Positions 1 to 8,364 of a stretch of DNA of 38,320 nucleotides are shown here, one piece after another. How positions within the stretch are numbered: position 1 is the first letter of the stretch; every line of letters begins with the position of its first letter. Source of the DNA: Gammaproteobacteria bacterium (GTDB taxonomy: Bacteria; Pseudomonadota; Gammaproteobacteria; JAHELT01); NCBI GenBank assembly GCA_029861595.1, contig JAOTYY010000006.1, positions 1-38,320 on the forward strand. Direction: 5' to 3'. The position numbers and the translations under genes are program-made. The notes below the pieces were generated by a model that worked only from the letters and a program-made list of their open reading frames with translations, made no database searches and was not told the origin of the DNA.

Positions 1-327
1 GGGTTCACGCAGATAGATATGCGCGCCACCGAGACGAAGCGCAATGCCCAGGCTTCGGTGCTGGAGTTCGAGGACTTGAGCCCTGACAAGGGATCAAAAC
101 TGACCAAGGGCGTATTCCGGCTGCGCACAGCGGCGACCGTCGTGACCCGCCGCGACTATCGTTATTTCGTAATCCTAAACAAATCCGACGGCGACCAAGG
201 ATTGCTGATCGGCTTGCTGCCTTCGCAGGATGCCGATTTCGGCGATGTATTCGGCGATCGCTACGCCAACGTCTCGCGCGAGGGCATTCTCGATGCGCAC
301 AAGCTGGGTCCGCTGCAGCTGCCCTGA
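1..327 (+). CDS. C-terminal part of a hypothetical protein (reading frame open at the window start)
   Basis: Frame stays open upstream of the ATG at 19 (…GFTQIDMRATETKRN…) to the window edge; stop at 325-327. No family recognised. Confidence 0.45.
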   Translation, partial: GFTQIDMRATETKRNAQASVLEFEDLSPDKGSKLTKGVFRLRTAATVVTRRDYRYFVILNKSDGDQGLLIGLLPSQDADFGDVFGDRYANVSREGILDAHKLGPLQLP

Positions 328-420
328 AAAAATGGATGCAACAAGCAGCCTATCCGTGACCACGATGCGGCAGCTCTAATACTTTGCGTCGCCGAGGCTG
401 AGCGAGCGCCGTTTTCCCAA

Positions 421-1197
421 GTGCATACGTACTATCGGCAACAAGGCGATACCGGACACGTCGTCGTATTGATCCATGGCGTCGGTCTCGATCATTGCAT
501 GTGGGACGAAGTTGCCGGGTGCCTGGTTGCCGCAGGACATCGTGCGGTGCGCTATGATCTGCTCGGACACGGACGCACGCCGCCGTTGCAGCGGGATGTC
601 GGGCTGCAGGATTTCACGGCTCAGCTCGACGCGCTGCTCCGCGATCTGAATATCAAAGCGGCCGCAGTAGTCGGATTTTCGCTGGGGGCGCTGGTGGCCA
701 GAGACTACGCGGTTCGCTGTCCCGCACGGCTCTCGCATCTGGTATTGCTAAACAGCGTGTTCGCCCGCAGTGAGCAACAACGCGACGTTGTGCAACGGCG
801 CTATCACCAGGCGCGGGAGCGGGGGTCGTCCACGCTGATCGACGCCGCCCTGGAACGGTGGTTCAGCGACGCATTCGCGCAGGCCAGTCCCCTCGTCCTG
901 GCGCAGGTGCGGGAGCGGTTGCACAGTAATGAGCCGGGCGGTTTCCTTCCCGCGTACAAGCTGTTCGCGGAAGCCGAGGACGAATCGGTGGAGCAGTTAC
1001 GCGCGATCGATGTGCCGACACTGGTGATTACCGGCGCGGAAGATCCGGGATCGACACCGGCAATGTCCGCTCGTCTCGCGCAGTGCATACCGCATGCACA
1101 GCTGCAGGTGCTCGAAGGCGCCAAGCATATGTTGCCGGTGGAGAACGCACGTTGGTTGAGCGAAGCAGTGCAGGACTTCATCGCCGCAAACGTTTGA
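421..1197 (+). CDS. alpha/beta hydrolase (3-oxoadipate enol-lactonase/RutD-like fold)
   Basis: GTG start; LIHGVGLDHCMWD oxyanion region, GFSLGA nucleophile elbow, LVITGAEDPGS acid region and GAKHMLPVE histidine. Confidence 0.9.
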   Translation: MHTYYRQQGDTGHVVVLIHGVGLDHCMWDEVAGCLVAAGHRAVRYDLLGHGRTPPLQRDVGLQDFTAQLDALLRDLNIKAAAVVGFSLGALVARDYAVRCPARLSHLVLLNSVFARSEQQRDVVQRRYHQARERGSSTLIDAALERWFSDAFAQASPLVLAQVRERLHSNEPGGFLPAYKLFAEAEDESVEQLRAIDVPTLVITGAEDPGSTPAMSARLAQCIPHAQLQVLEGAKHMLPVENARWLSEAVQDFIAANV

Positions 1198-1219
1198 ACT
1201 CACGCAGGGGGGGTAGTCG

Positions 1220-2704
1220 ATGGACGCAAAGCCCGTGTATCAGTTGTACATCGATGGCGAATTCTGCGCCGCCGAAGACGGGGCGATGTTCGACACCTTG
1301 AATCCGGCGACCGGTAATGTGTGGGCGAGCGTATCGGCAGCTGGCGAGGCGGATGTCAATCGTGCGGTAGCCGCCGCGTTGCACGCGTTGTACGAGGGGC
1401 CGTGGGCCGCGATGACCGCCACTCAGCGGGGCAAACTGCTCTTCAGGCTCGCCGATCTGGTCGCCGCCAATGCCGAACGACTGGGCGATATCGAGACCAT
1501 CGACAGCGGCAAGCTGGCCCGCGAGACGCGTGCGCAAACGGCCTACGTGGGCGACTACTATCGCTACTATGCAGGTCTGGCCGACAAGATTCAGGGCGCG
1601 ACGCTGCCCATTGATAAACCCGATATGCACGTATATACGATGCGCGAGCCGATCGGTGTGGTCGCCGCGGTGGTGCCATGGAACGCGCAGATGTTTTTGA
1701 CCGCGACCAAGCTGGGCCCGGCGCTGGCGGCCGGCAACACGGTGGTGCTGAAGGCCTCCGAAGACGCGCCTGCACCGATGCTGGAATTTGCCCGGCTGGT
1801 TAACGAAGCGGGTTTTCCTCCGGGGGTGGTCAACGTGATTACCGGTTACGGTGAACCGTGCGGGCGGATACTGACCAGTCATCCGGACGTGGCCCGCGTG
1901 GCCTTTACCGGCGGACCATCGACCGCCCGGCGGATCGTCGAGAATACCGCGCACAACTTTGCGGTCGTGTCCCTGGAACTGGGCGGTAAATCGCCGATCC
2001 TGGTGTTCGACGATGCGGATGTCGACGGCGCGGTCAACGGCATCATCGCCGGAAACTTCGGTGCCACCGGGCAGAGTTGCGTGGCGGGTTCACGAGTGTT
2101 CATACACAGTAGGGTCTACGACCAGGTTCTGGAGCGCGTCTGCCAGCGCGCCGCCACCATCAATATCGGTGATCCGCTGGACCTCAAGGTCGACATGGGG
2201 CCCCTGGCCACACGCCGGCAGCTCATACACATCACCGAGGCGGTCGCGGCCAGCCAGGCTCAGGGCGCCGAAATACTGCACGGCGGCAAACGGCCGGGGC
2301 AGCTGGACAAGGGCTGGTACTTCGAACCAACAGTGATCGCATGCAACGATCAGAACGTACGTACCGTCCAGGAGGAGATGTTCGGGCCGGTATTGAGCGC
2401 GTTGCGTTTCGACGACGAAGAGCAAGGTATCGCCTACGCGAACGATACACGCTTTGGCTTGGGGTCCGGCGTTTTCACGCGGGACGTAGCGCGCGCGCTG
2501 CGCGTGAGCAAACGCATCCGTTCCGGCATTGTCTGGGTAAACACTTACCGCGCCATTTCCCCTATTTCCCCATTCGGCGGCTTCAAACAAAGCGGCTATG
2601 GGCGCGAGGCCGGACTCGACGCGATCAACGACTATACGCGCACCAAAGCCGTGTGGGTAAGCACGTCGCAGGCGCCGATGGCCGATCCGTTCACCATGCG
2701 TTGA
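1220..2704 (+). CDS. aldehyde dehydrogenase family protein
   Basis: VPWNAQMF, GNTVVLKASE, VAFTGGPSTAR, LELGGKSP, GQSCVAGSR (catalytic Cys) and EEMFGPV motifs; 494 aa. Confidence 0.95.
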   Translation: MDAKPVYQLYIDGEFCAAEDGAMFDTLNPATGNVWASVSAAGEADVNRAVAAALHALYEGPWAAMTATQRGKLLFRLADLVAANAERLGDIETIDSGKLARETRAQTAYVGDYYRYYAGLADKIQGATLPIDKPDMHVYTMREPIGVVAAVVPWNAQMFLTATKLGPALAAGNTVVLKASEDAPAPMLEFARLVNEAGFPPGVVNVITGYGEPCGRILTSHPDVARVAFTGGPSTARRIVENTAHNFAVVSLELGGKSPILVFDDADVDGAVNGIIAGNFGATGQSCVAGSRVFIHSRVYDQVLERVCQRAATINIGDPLDLKVDMGPLATRRQLIHITEAVAASQAQGAEILHGGKRPGQLDKGWYFEPTVIACNDQNVRTVQEEMFGPVLSALRFDDEEQGIAYANDTRFGLGSGVFTRDVARALRVSKRIRSGIVWVNTYRAISPISPFGGFKQSGYGREAGLDAINDYTRTKAVWVSTSQAPMADPFTMR

Positions 2705-2853
2705 ACGATAGCGTGGCCAGCGAAGCACCGTTCGACATTCGCGAATCCCGCCGTGCACAGGGTGTTACCCTGACCGGCGTGGCGGCGATCTGCACGCGCG
2801 AAAGCAATGGCGCGGCGCGTGCTTTCACTGCCACCGCCAGATCTGACTGAAGA

Positions 2854-2918
2854 GCCCTCACCTGGGCCCTGTTTTGTCGGCCCTTCTCATCTCGGGGGAG
2901 CAGGGTTGGGATGAGGGG
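2854..2918. repeat. degenerate palindromic intergenic repeat (CCCTCA…CCCTG / CAGGG…TGAGGG arms)
   Basis: Arms CCCTCACCTGGGCCCTG and CAGGGTTGGGATGAGGG, 17 nt each, match at their outer ends; lies between convergent genes. Confidence 0.5.
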
Positions 2919-2930
2919 GACCCATCGAGT

Positions 2931-3347
2931 TTATTCAGGTTTGCGAAGTTCCTTACGGATCACCAGTTTCAGGCCGGACCACACGTCATCGACAGCGCAT
3001 ACTTTGATATCCACAAATCCCAGCCGCAGCGCGATCTCACGCACGGTATCCTCGCTCACGGTGCCGGGCAGCTGCGAGGCTTTTTTCGGCCACGACACCC
3101 AGATGGTGCCGTCTTGCGCGATGCCTTCGCGGTACGTCGCCAGTTCTGCGGCCAGTTCGTCGCGTGACGCGGTAAACAAATGCACAAACGACGGGTTGCC
3201 GGCCAAGCGCGCCGCCATTTTGGCACCCGGTGGCAGCCCGCCGCAGAGTTCGCGGTAATCCTCGGGTGAGTTTCTTACGTACAACACGTCGCCCGGCTTG
3301 ATACCGAGTTTTTTCACCAGTGGCGTTGCCGAGTAGCTTGCCATCAC
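2931..3347 (-). CDS. DUF3052-like protein
   Basis: SATPLVKKLGIKPGDVLYVRNSPEDY … DGTIWVSWPKKASQLPGTVSEDTVREIALRLGFVDIKVCAVDDVWSGLKLVIRK matches the DUF3052 pattern as recalled. Confidence 0.8.
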   Translation of the reverse strand: MMASYSATPLVKKLGIKPGDVLYVRNSPEDYRELCGGLPPGAKMAARLAGNPSFVHLFTASRDELAAELATYREGIAQDGTIWVSWPKKASQLPGTVSEDTVREIALRLGFVDIKVCAVDDVWSGLKLVIRKELRKPE

Positions 3348-3359
3348 TCGAAATCGGCT

Positions 3360-4157
3360 TCACACGGATTCGATCAACGCATCCAGCACTTCGTCAGGCC
3401 GTTCGGTCATTAATGCATGGCCACTGCCTCGCAGCAGCAGGGTACGCGAGTTGGGCGCCGCGGCAGCGATATCGTGCGCCACAAAAGGTGGTGTCATAAC
3501 ATCTTCGCTGCCAAGGATTAGCAATACCGGGCAGGCGATATTGGCAGCCCGTTCCACGCCGGCCGTGTAGTGGTGGCAGGCCTGCAGGTCGGCATGCAGC
3601 GTTCCCGGGCGTGACGCTTCCAACAGCCGGATTCCCGAACCGGTCATCCAGATACCGGGATTCGGATTGCCGCCGACCTGCGCGCGTTTACTGTGTCCCC
3701 AGGTGTTGACCATTTCGAACGCGGCGTGTTTGTGTCCGGCGGCCGCGTTCATCAGTTTGTCGGCCACCGCCATCGGCACTGCTGAACCGATCAGTACCGC
3801 GCTACGTACCCGCTCGCCGTGACGCGCGGCAAAATCCAGCGCAATCAACGATCCCATGCTGTGACCCACGACGGCGGTGCGCTCGATACCCGCCGCGTCG
3901 AGCACGTCCGCCAGCCAGTCGGCGTTCGCCTCTATGGTGTCGAACGCATCGCCCTGCGAGCGGCCATGGCCAGGCAGGTCGACTGCCAGGACGTTGTAGC
4001 CTTTGCGCACGAAATAACGTTTTGGCAGCACCCATACGGTGTGATCCATCGCGGCACCGTGCACGAACAGCACGCTTGGTCGCTCGGGATCGATCGCCCG
4101 GTCTGCGGTAGCGGCGTAGATGCTTTGCTGATTGACGGTGAATTGCATGCCGGTCAC
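3360..4157 (-). CDS. alpha/beta hydrolase
   Basis: VLFVHGAAMDHTVW, GHSMGS elbow, LLILGSEDVMTPP, GSGHALMTERPDEV. GTG start overlaps the upstream gene's TGA (GTGA). Confidence 0.9.
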   Translation of the reverse strand: MTGMQFTVNQQSIYAATADRAIDPERPSVLFVHGAAMDHTVWVLPKRYFVRKGYNVLAVDLPGHGRSQGDAFDTIEANADWLADVLDAAGIERTAVVGHSMGSLIALDFAARHGERVRSAVLIGSAVPMAVADKLMNAAAGHKHAAFEMVNTWGHSKRAQVGGNPNPGIWMTGSGIRLLEASRPGTLHADLQACHHYTAGVERAANIACPVLLILGSEDVMTPPFVAHDIAAAAPNSRTLLLRGSGHALMTERPDEVLDALIESV

Positions 4158-5464
4158 CTTTTACCTGCAGCGGATTTTTTTGCCGCGTGCAGACCACGGC
4201 TCAAATCCTCCATCAGATCGTCGGGATCCTCCAGGCCTACCGACAGGCGAATCAATCCTTCGCTGATGCCGGCGGCCTCCAGCGCTTCTTTGTCCATGCG
4301 ATGATGGGTGGTGCTGGCCGGGTGGATGACCAGCGATTTGGCATCGCCGACGTTCGCCAGGTGCGAGAAAATGTTCAACGCTTCGATGAAGTCTTGTCCT
4401 GCTTTACGCCCGCCTTTGACACCGAAACTGAATACCGCCCCGCAACCCTTGGGTAACAGGCGCTGCGCCGTGTGGTAATCCGGGTGGTCTTCGAGTTCCG
4501 GGTACTGCACCCAGTCTACCCCTTCGTGCCGGCTCAGGAATTCGACGATTTTCCGGGTATTGTCGACATGGCGCTGCATGCGCAGGCTCAGCGTCTCGAT
4601 ACCCTGCAGCACATAGAATGCGGTTGTGGGGGCCATGGTCGCGCCGAAGTCGCGAATGCCTTCCTTGCGGGCACGGGTAACGAAGGCCGTGGGGCCGAAT
4701 TCCTCGACAAAGTCCAGGTTGTGGAAACCGTCATAGGGTTCGGTGAGTTCCGGAAATTTGCCCGACGCTTCCCAGTCGAATTGCCCGCCGTCGATCATTA
4801 CTCCGCCGATCACCACGCCGTGGCCGCTGAGAAACTTGGTGGCGGAATGGAATATGAGATCGGCGCCCAGGCTGAACGGCTGGCACAGGTAGGGCGTGGT
4901 GAACGTCGAATCGATCAGCAGCGGCAGACCGGCGGCATGCGCGATCTCGGCGACCGCTGGTATGTCCATCACGTCCAGCCCCGGGTTGCCCAGCGTCTCG
5001 CCGAATATTACCCGGGTATTGGGACGGATCGCCGCGCGAATCGCGTCCAGGTCGCGTGGATTGACGAACGTCGTCTCGATACCGAAACGCGGCAAGGTAT
5101 ACGAAAGTAGGTTGTGCGATCCGCCGTAGAGCGACTGAGACGACACGATGTGTGAACCGGCGCCCATTAAGGTGGCCAGCGATAAGTGCATGGCAGCCTG
5201 TCCACTGGCAGTTGCAATGGCGCCCACGCCGCCTTCCAGCGCCGACATACGCTCCTCCAGAACGGCGGTGGTGGGATTGGAAATACGCGAGTACACGTGC
5301 CCGGTGCGTTCGATATTGAATATCGCGGCCGCATGGTCGGTATCGCGAAACACATACGATGCGGTCTGGTATATAGGTGTAGCACGTGCACCGGTAGCCG
5401 GGTCGGGTTTCTGCCCGGCGTGCAGGCTCAATGTATCGAAACGCGGAAATCTCGAAGTTGCCAT
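4154..5464 (-). CDS. O-acetylhomoserine aminocarboxypropyltransferase / Cys-Met metabolism PLP-dependent enzyme
   Basis: FDTLSLHAGQKPDPATGARATPIYQTASYVF, YSRISNPTTAVLEER, SATKFLSGHGVVIGG (PLP lysine), LVIHPASTTHHRM. Start chosen at MATSRFPRF; the ORF extends to 5605. Confidence 0.93.
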   Translation of the reverse strand: MATSRFPRFDTLSLHAGQKPDPATGARATPIYQTASYVFRDTDHAAAIFNIERTGHVYSRISNPTTAVLEERMSALEGGVGAIATASGQAAMHLSLATLMGAGSHIVSSQSLYGGSHNLLSYTLPRFGIETTFVNPRDLDAIRAAIRPNTRVIFGETLGNPGLDVMDIPAVAEIAHAAGLPLLIDSTFTTPYLCQPFSLGADLIFHSATKFLSGHGVVIGGVMIDGGQFDWEASGKFPELTEPYDGFHNLDFVEEFGPTAFVTRARKEGIRDFGATMAPTTAFYVLQGIETLSLRMQRHVDNTRKIVEFLSRHEGVDWVQYPELEDHPDYHTAQRLLPKGCGAVFSFGVKGGRKAGQDFIEALNIFSHLANVGDAKSLVIHPASTTHHRMDKEALEAAGISEGLIRLSVGLEDPDDLMEDLSRGLHAAKKSAAGKR

Positions 5465-5691
5465 GTAGCCGATTCCTCCAGCCATAAATGGAAAGTTGGC
5501 ACGAGTTGTGGTGCAAAAACCTCTTGGTTCAGGCAACGATACACAGCCTGCTGGCCAGGGTCCATGAACAGCGGCACCCCCAAAAAGGCGGTTGGCGCAG
5601 GTCAAAAGGGGCTGCCGCGCAATTTACGTAGAATACCGTCGCGCGTGCATCAACGGGTTGGTCAGTTGCCGCGATGAGGTCAGGAGAATAT

Positions 5692-5727
5692 ATGCGCTTG
5701 CACAATATTGCTGCGCGTGCAGGTTAA
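5692..5727 (+). other. short leader-like ORF (MRLHNIAARAG*) overlapping the kinase start
   Basis: AGGAG ribosome-binding-like site at 5682-5686, ATG at 5692, stop TAA at 5725-5727; the kinase frame (TTG 5708 or GTG 5717) opens inside it. Confidence 0.35.
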
Positions 5728-8230
5728 GGCACACAAAACAGACTGGCTGATCGGCCTGGTCGCGCTGTGCGCGATTTTGTTCACCAGCGAAACCGATGGA
5801 TTGCGCGTGGTGGAGTACCAGATCTACGACCTGGTTGTACAACTGTTGCCGGCACGTAAGGCCAGCGAGGAAGCCGTCGTGGTGGCCATCGACGAGCAGT
5901 CGTTGCGCGAATTGGGACCGTGGCCCTGGTCGCGTGACGTGCTGGCCCGGGCGCAGCGCCGCCTGAACGACATCGGCCCCAAAGTGGTTGCATACACGGT
6001 GTCGTTCGAAGCGGCGCACAACGAACGGGGCCTGGAAATCATGGCGGCGTTTCGTGACGAACACCGGCGGGCACTTAGCCGGAGCCTGCGCAAGCAGCTG
6101 CAGAGCGCGGTGAATCGACTGGACACCGATCATGCGTTGGCGGCGTCTTTTCGCGACGCTGGCAACGTCGTGCTGGGATTTCCTTTCGTATCGGCAGGTG
6201 AAAGCGATCGACACACTGCGGCGAGCAACGTCAGCGAGCTGCTTGCGATCCGCGACGCCCGGCAAGGTGATGACAGGCTGCCGTCGATCCTGCGTCCAGA
6301 TGGTATACAGGTGGCCGCGCAGTTGTTTCCACCCACGCAGAAGATCGCCGCGGGCGCTTCGAGCATCGCGCCGGACATCGGCAGCACAATCGGGCGGGAG
6401 GTGGTGCGTGCGGTGCCGCTGCTGCTGCAGCATGGCGACCTGTTGCTGCCGACATTGCCTCTGCGGGCCTACATCGCACACCGTGAGCTGGCGACCGACA
6501 GCCTGGAGTTGGCGGCACACGGTATCAGCGACAACAATGGGTTATCGACCCGTGATTTCGGTGGGCGCGTGCACCCATTGTTCTATGCAGCGCACGGAGA
6601 TGGCGAGCACGCGATCAGCACCGTGTCCATCAGCGATCTTCTCAACGAGCGCGTGCGCCCGGGAATGCTGCGCGGCAAGACCGTTTTCGTAGGGCTGACA
6701 GCGCCGCGTTTTGCACCGTTGCACCGTATTTCCCGGGGCCTCGAACTGCCGGCTGTGACAATTACCGCACAGACGTTTTCCGCCCTGCTCAATGGCGATC
6801 TGGTGGCGCTCAGCCGCTCTTCACTGCTGCTGCGCGTGGTTGCGCTGGTGCTGATCGGCGGCTACCTGATGATCGTGCTGCCGCGCCTGGGCACCGGAAC
6901 CGGGCTGATTCTGAGCGGCCTGCTGGTGGTATTGATGCTCAATGCCGAATTTTTCATGTTGTTGCTGCGCAACGTATGGCTGCCGCTGGGCAACGCGATC
7001 GTGCTGTTGACGGTCGGCCACCTGCTCTACGGCGCCAGCAGGCTGTTACGCGACAAGTTGCACGGTTACCAGCGCGCGCTGTCAGATTCCAACCGCATGC
7101 TGGGGCAGACACTGCAGGCGCAGGGGCAACTGGATGAGGCATTTGCCAAGTTCAAACAATGTGTGGACAGCGAAGAGACAATTGGTCTGCTGTATTCGCT
7201 GGGCCTGGATTTCGAACGCAAGCGCCAGTTCAACAAAGCCGCAGACGTATTCGCGCACATCGTCGGCCTGCGCCGCAATTACCGGGACGCAACGGCACGC
7301 GAGCGGGAAAATCGCGATCTGGACGGCCGCCTGATGCTGGGCATGAATCCCCGCAACAGCGGCGGCGATACGTTAATCATTACCGGTGCCGGGGTGCAGA
7401 ACCCGGTGCTGGGACGCTATGAGGTGGAGAAGGAACTGGGGCGCGGCGCGATGGGTATGGTCTATCTGGGTCGCGATCCCAAGATCGGCCGCACCGTGGC
7501 GATCAAAACCATGGCACTGGACCAGGAGTTCGACGCGGAAAACCTCGACGAGGTCAAGCGCCGCTTTTTCCGCGAGGCGGAAACCGCCGGGCGTTTGAAT
7601 CACCCCCATATCGTCACCATTTACGACGTCGGTGAGGAGCACGACCTGTCCTATATCGCCATGGACTATATCGAGGGCGATCCAATGTCGCGTTTTGCCG
7701 AACCGGATGAGCTGCTGCCGGTGACCAGTGTGCTGGATATCTGCGGCCAGGTTGCCGAAGCGTTGCACTACGCGCACGAGAACAACGTCGTGCACCGCGA
7801 TGTCAAGCCCGGCAACATCATGTACGAGGGCGATTCAAGGAAGGCCACCGTAACCGACTTCGGTGTTGCCTGTCTTACCGACGCCAGCCGCACCAAGACG
7901 GGTACGATACTGGGCAGCCCGTCTTATATGTCGCCCGAGCAACTGGAAGGCGTGCGCATCGACGGGCGCTCAGACATATTTTCGCTGGGCGTGACGCTGT
8001 TTCAGCTGCTCACCGGGCAGTTGCCCTTTGTTGCCGATTCGCTCTCGAGTCTGATGTACAGAATTGCCAACGAGTCACATCCGGATCCCTGCAAACTGCG
8101 CGGCGATCTGCCCAATTGCGCGCGCGCCATCATCAATCGGGCGTTGCAGAAGAACGTCGAACGCCGCTATTCGAACGCGTCGCAAATGGCCACCGCGTTG
8201 CGGCGCTGCCGCGAAAAGGCCAACACCTGA
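5708..8230 (+). CDS. CHASE2 sensor domain, transmembrane, TPR-containing serine/threonine protein kinase
   Basis: N-terminal CHASE2-type segment (VVVAIDEQSLRELGPWPWSRDVLA), 3 hydrophobic helices, TPR-like repeats, then kinase motifs GRGAMGMVYLGRD, VAIKTM, HRDVKPGNIMY, DFGVACL, GSPSYMSPEQ. Confidence 0.92.
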   Translation: MLRVQVKAHKTDWLIGLVALCAILFTSETDGLRVVEYQIYDLVVQLLPARKASEEAVVVAIDEQSLRELGPWPWSRDVLARAQRRLNDIGPKVVAYTVSFEAAHNERGLEIMAAFRDEHRRALSRSLRKQLQSAVNRLDTDHALAASFRDAGNVVLGFPFVSAGESDRHTAASNVSELLAIRDARQGDDRLPSILRPDGIQVAAQLFPPTQKIAAGASSIAPDIGSTIGREVVRAVPLLLQHGDLLLPTLPLRAYIAHRELATDSLELAAHGISDNNGLSTRDFGGRVHPLFYAAHGDGEHAISTVSISDLLNERVRPGMLRGKTVFVGLTAPRFAPLHRISRGLELPAVTITAQTFSALLNGDLVALSRSSLLLRVVALVLIGGYLMIVLPRLGTGTGLILSGLLVVLMLNAEFFMLLLRNVWLPLGNAIVLLTVGHLLYGASRLLRDKLHGYQRALSDSNRMLGQTLQAQGQLDEAFAKFKQCVDSEETIGLLYSLGLDFERKRQFNKAADVFAHIVGLRRNYRDATARERENRDLDGRLMLGMNPRNSGGDTLIITGAGVQNPVLGRYEVEKELGRGAMGMVYLGRDPKIGRTVAIKTMALDQEFDAENLDEVKRRFFREAETAGRLNHPHIVTIYDVGEEHDLSYIAMDYIEGDPMSRFAEPDELLPVTSVLDICGQVAEALHYAHENNVVHRDVKPGNIMYEGDSRKATVTDFGVACLTDASRTKTGTILGSPSYMSPEQLEGVRIDGRSDIFSLGVTLFQLLTGQLPFVADSLSSLMYRIANESHPDPCKLRGDLPNCARAIINRALQKNVERRYSNASQMATALRRCREKANT

Positions 8231-8364
8231 CCCCGATGCCGTGCGCTGCGCGCGGTGCGGGTATGCGTTATTCAATCGTGAAAATGTGAATCTTCAGGTG
8301 GTCGCCTGTGGTTCCACGATGTTAGCGTGGGCACTCAGTTAACTGCTGGAAAGGGGTACTCCCG

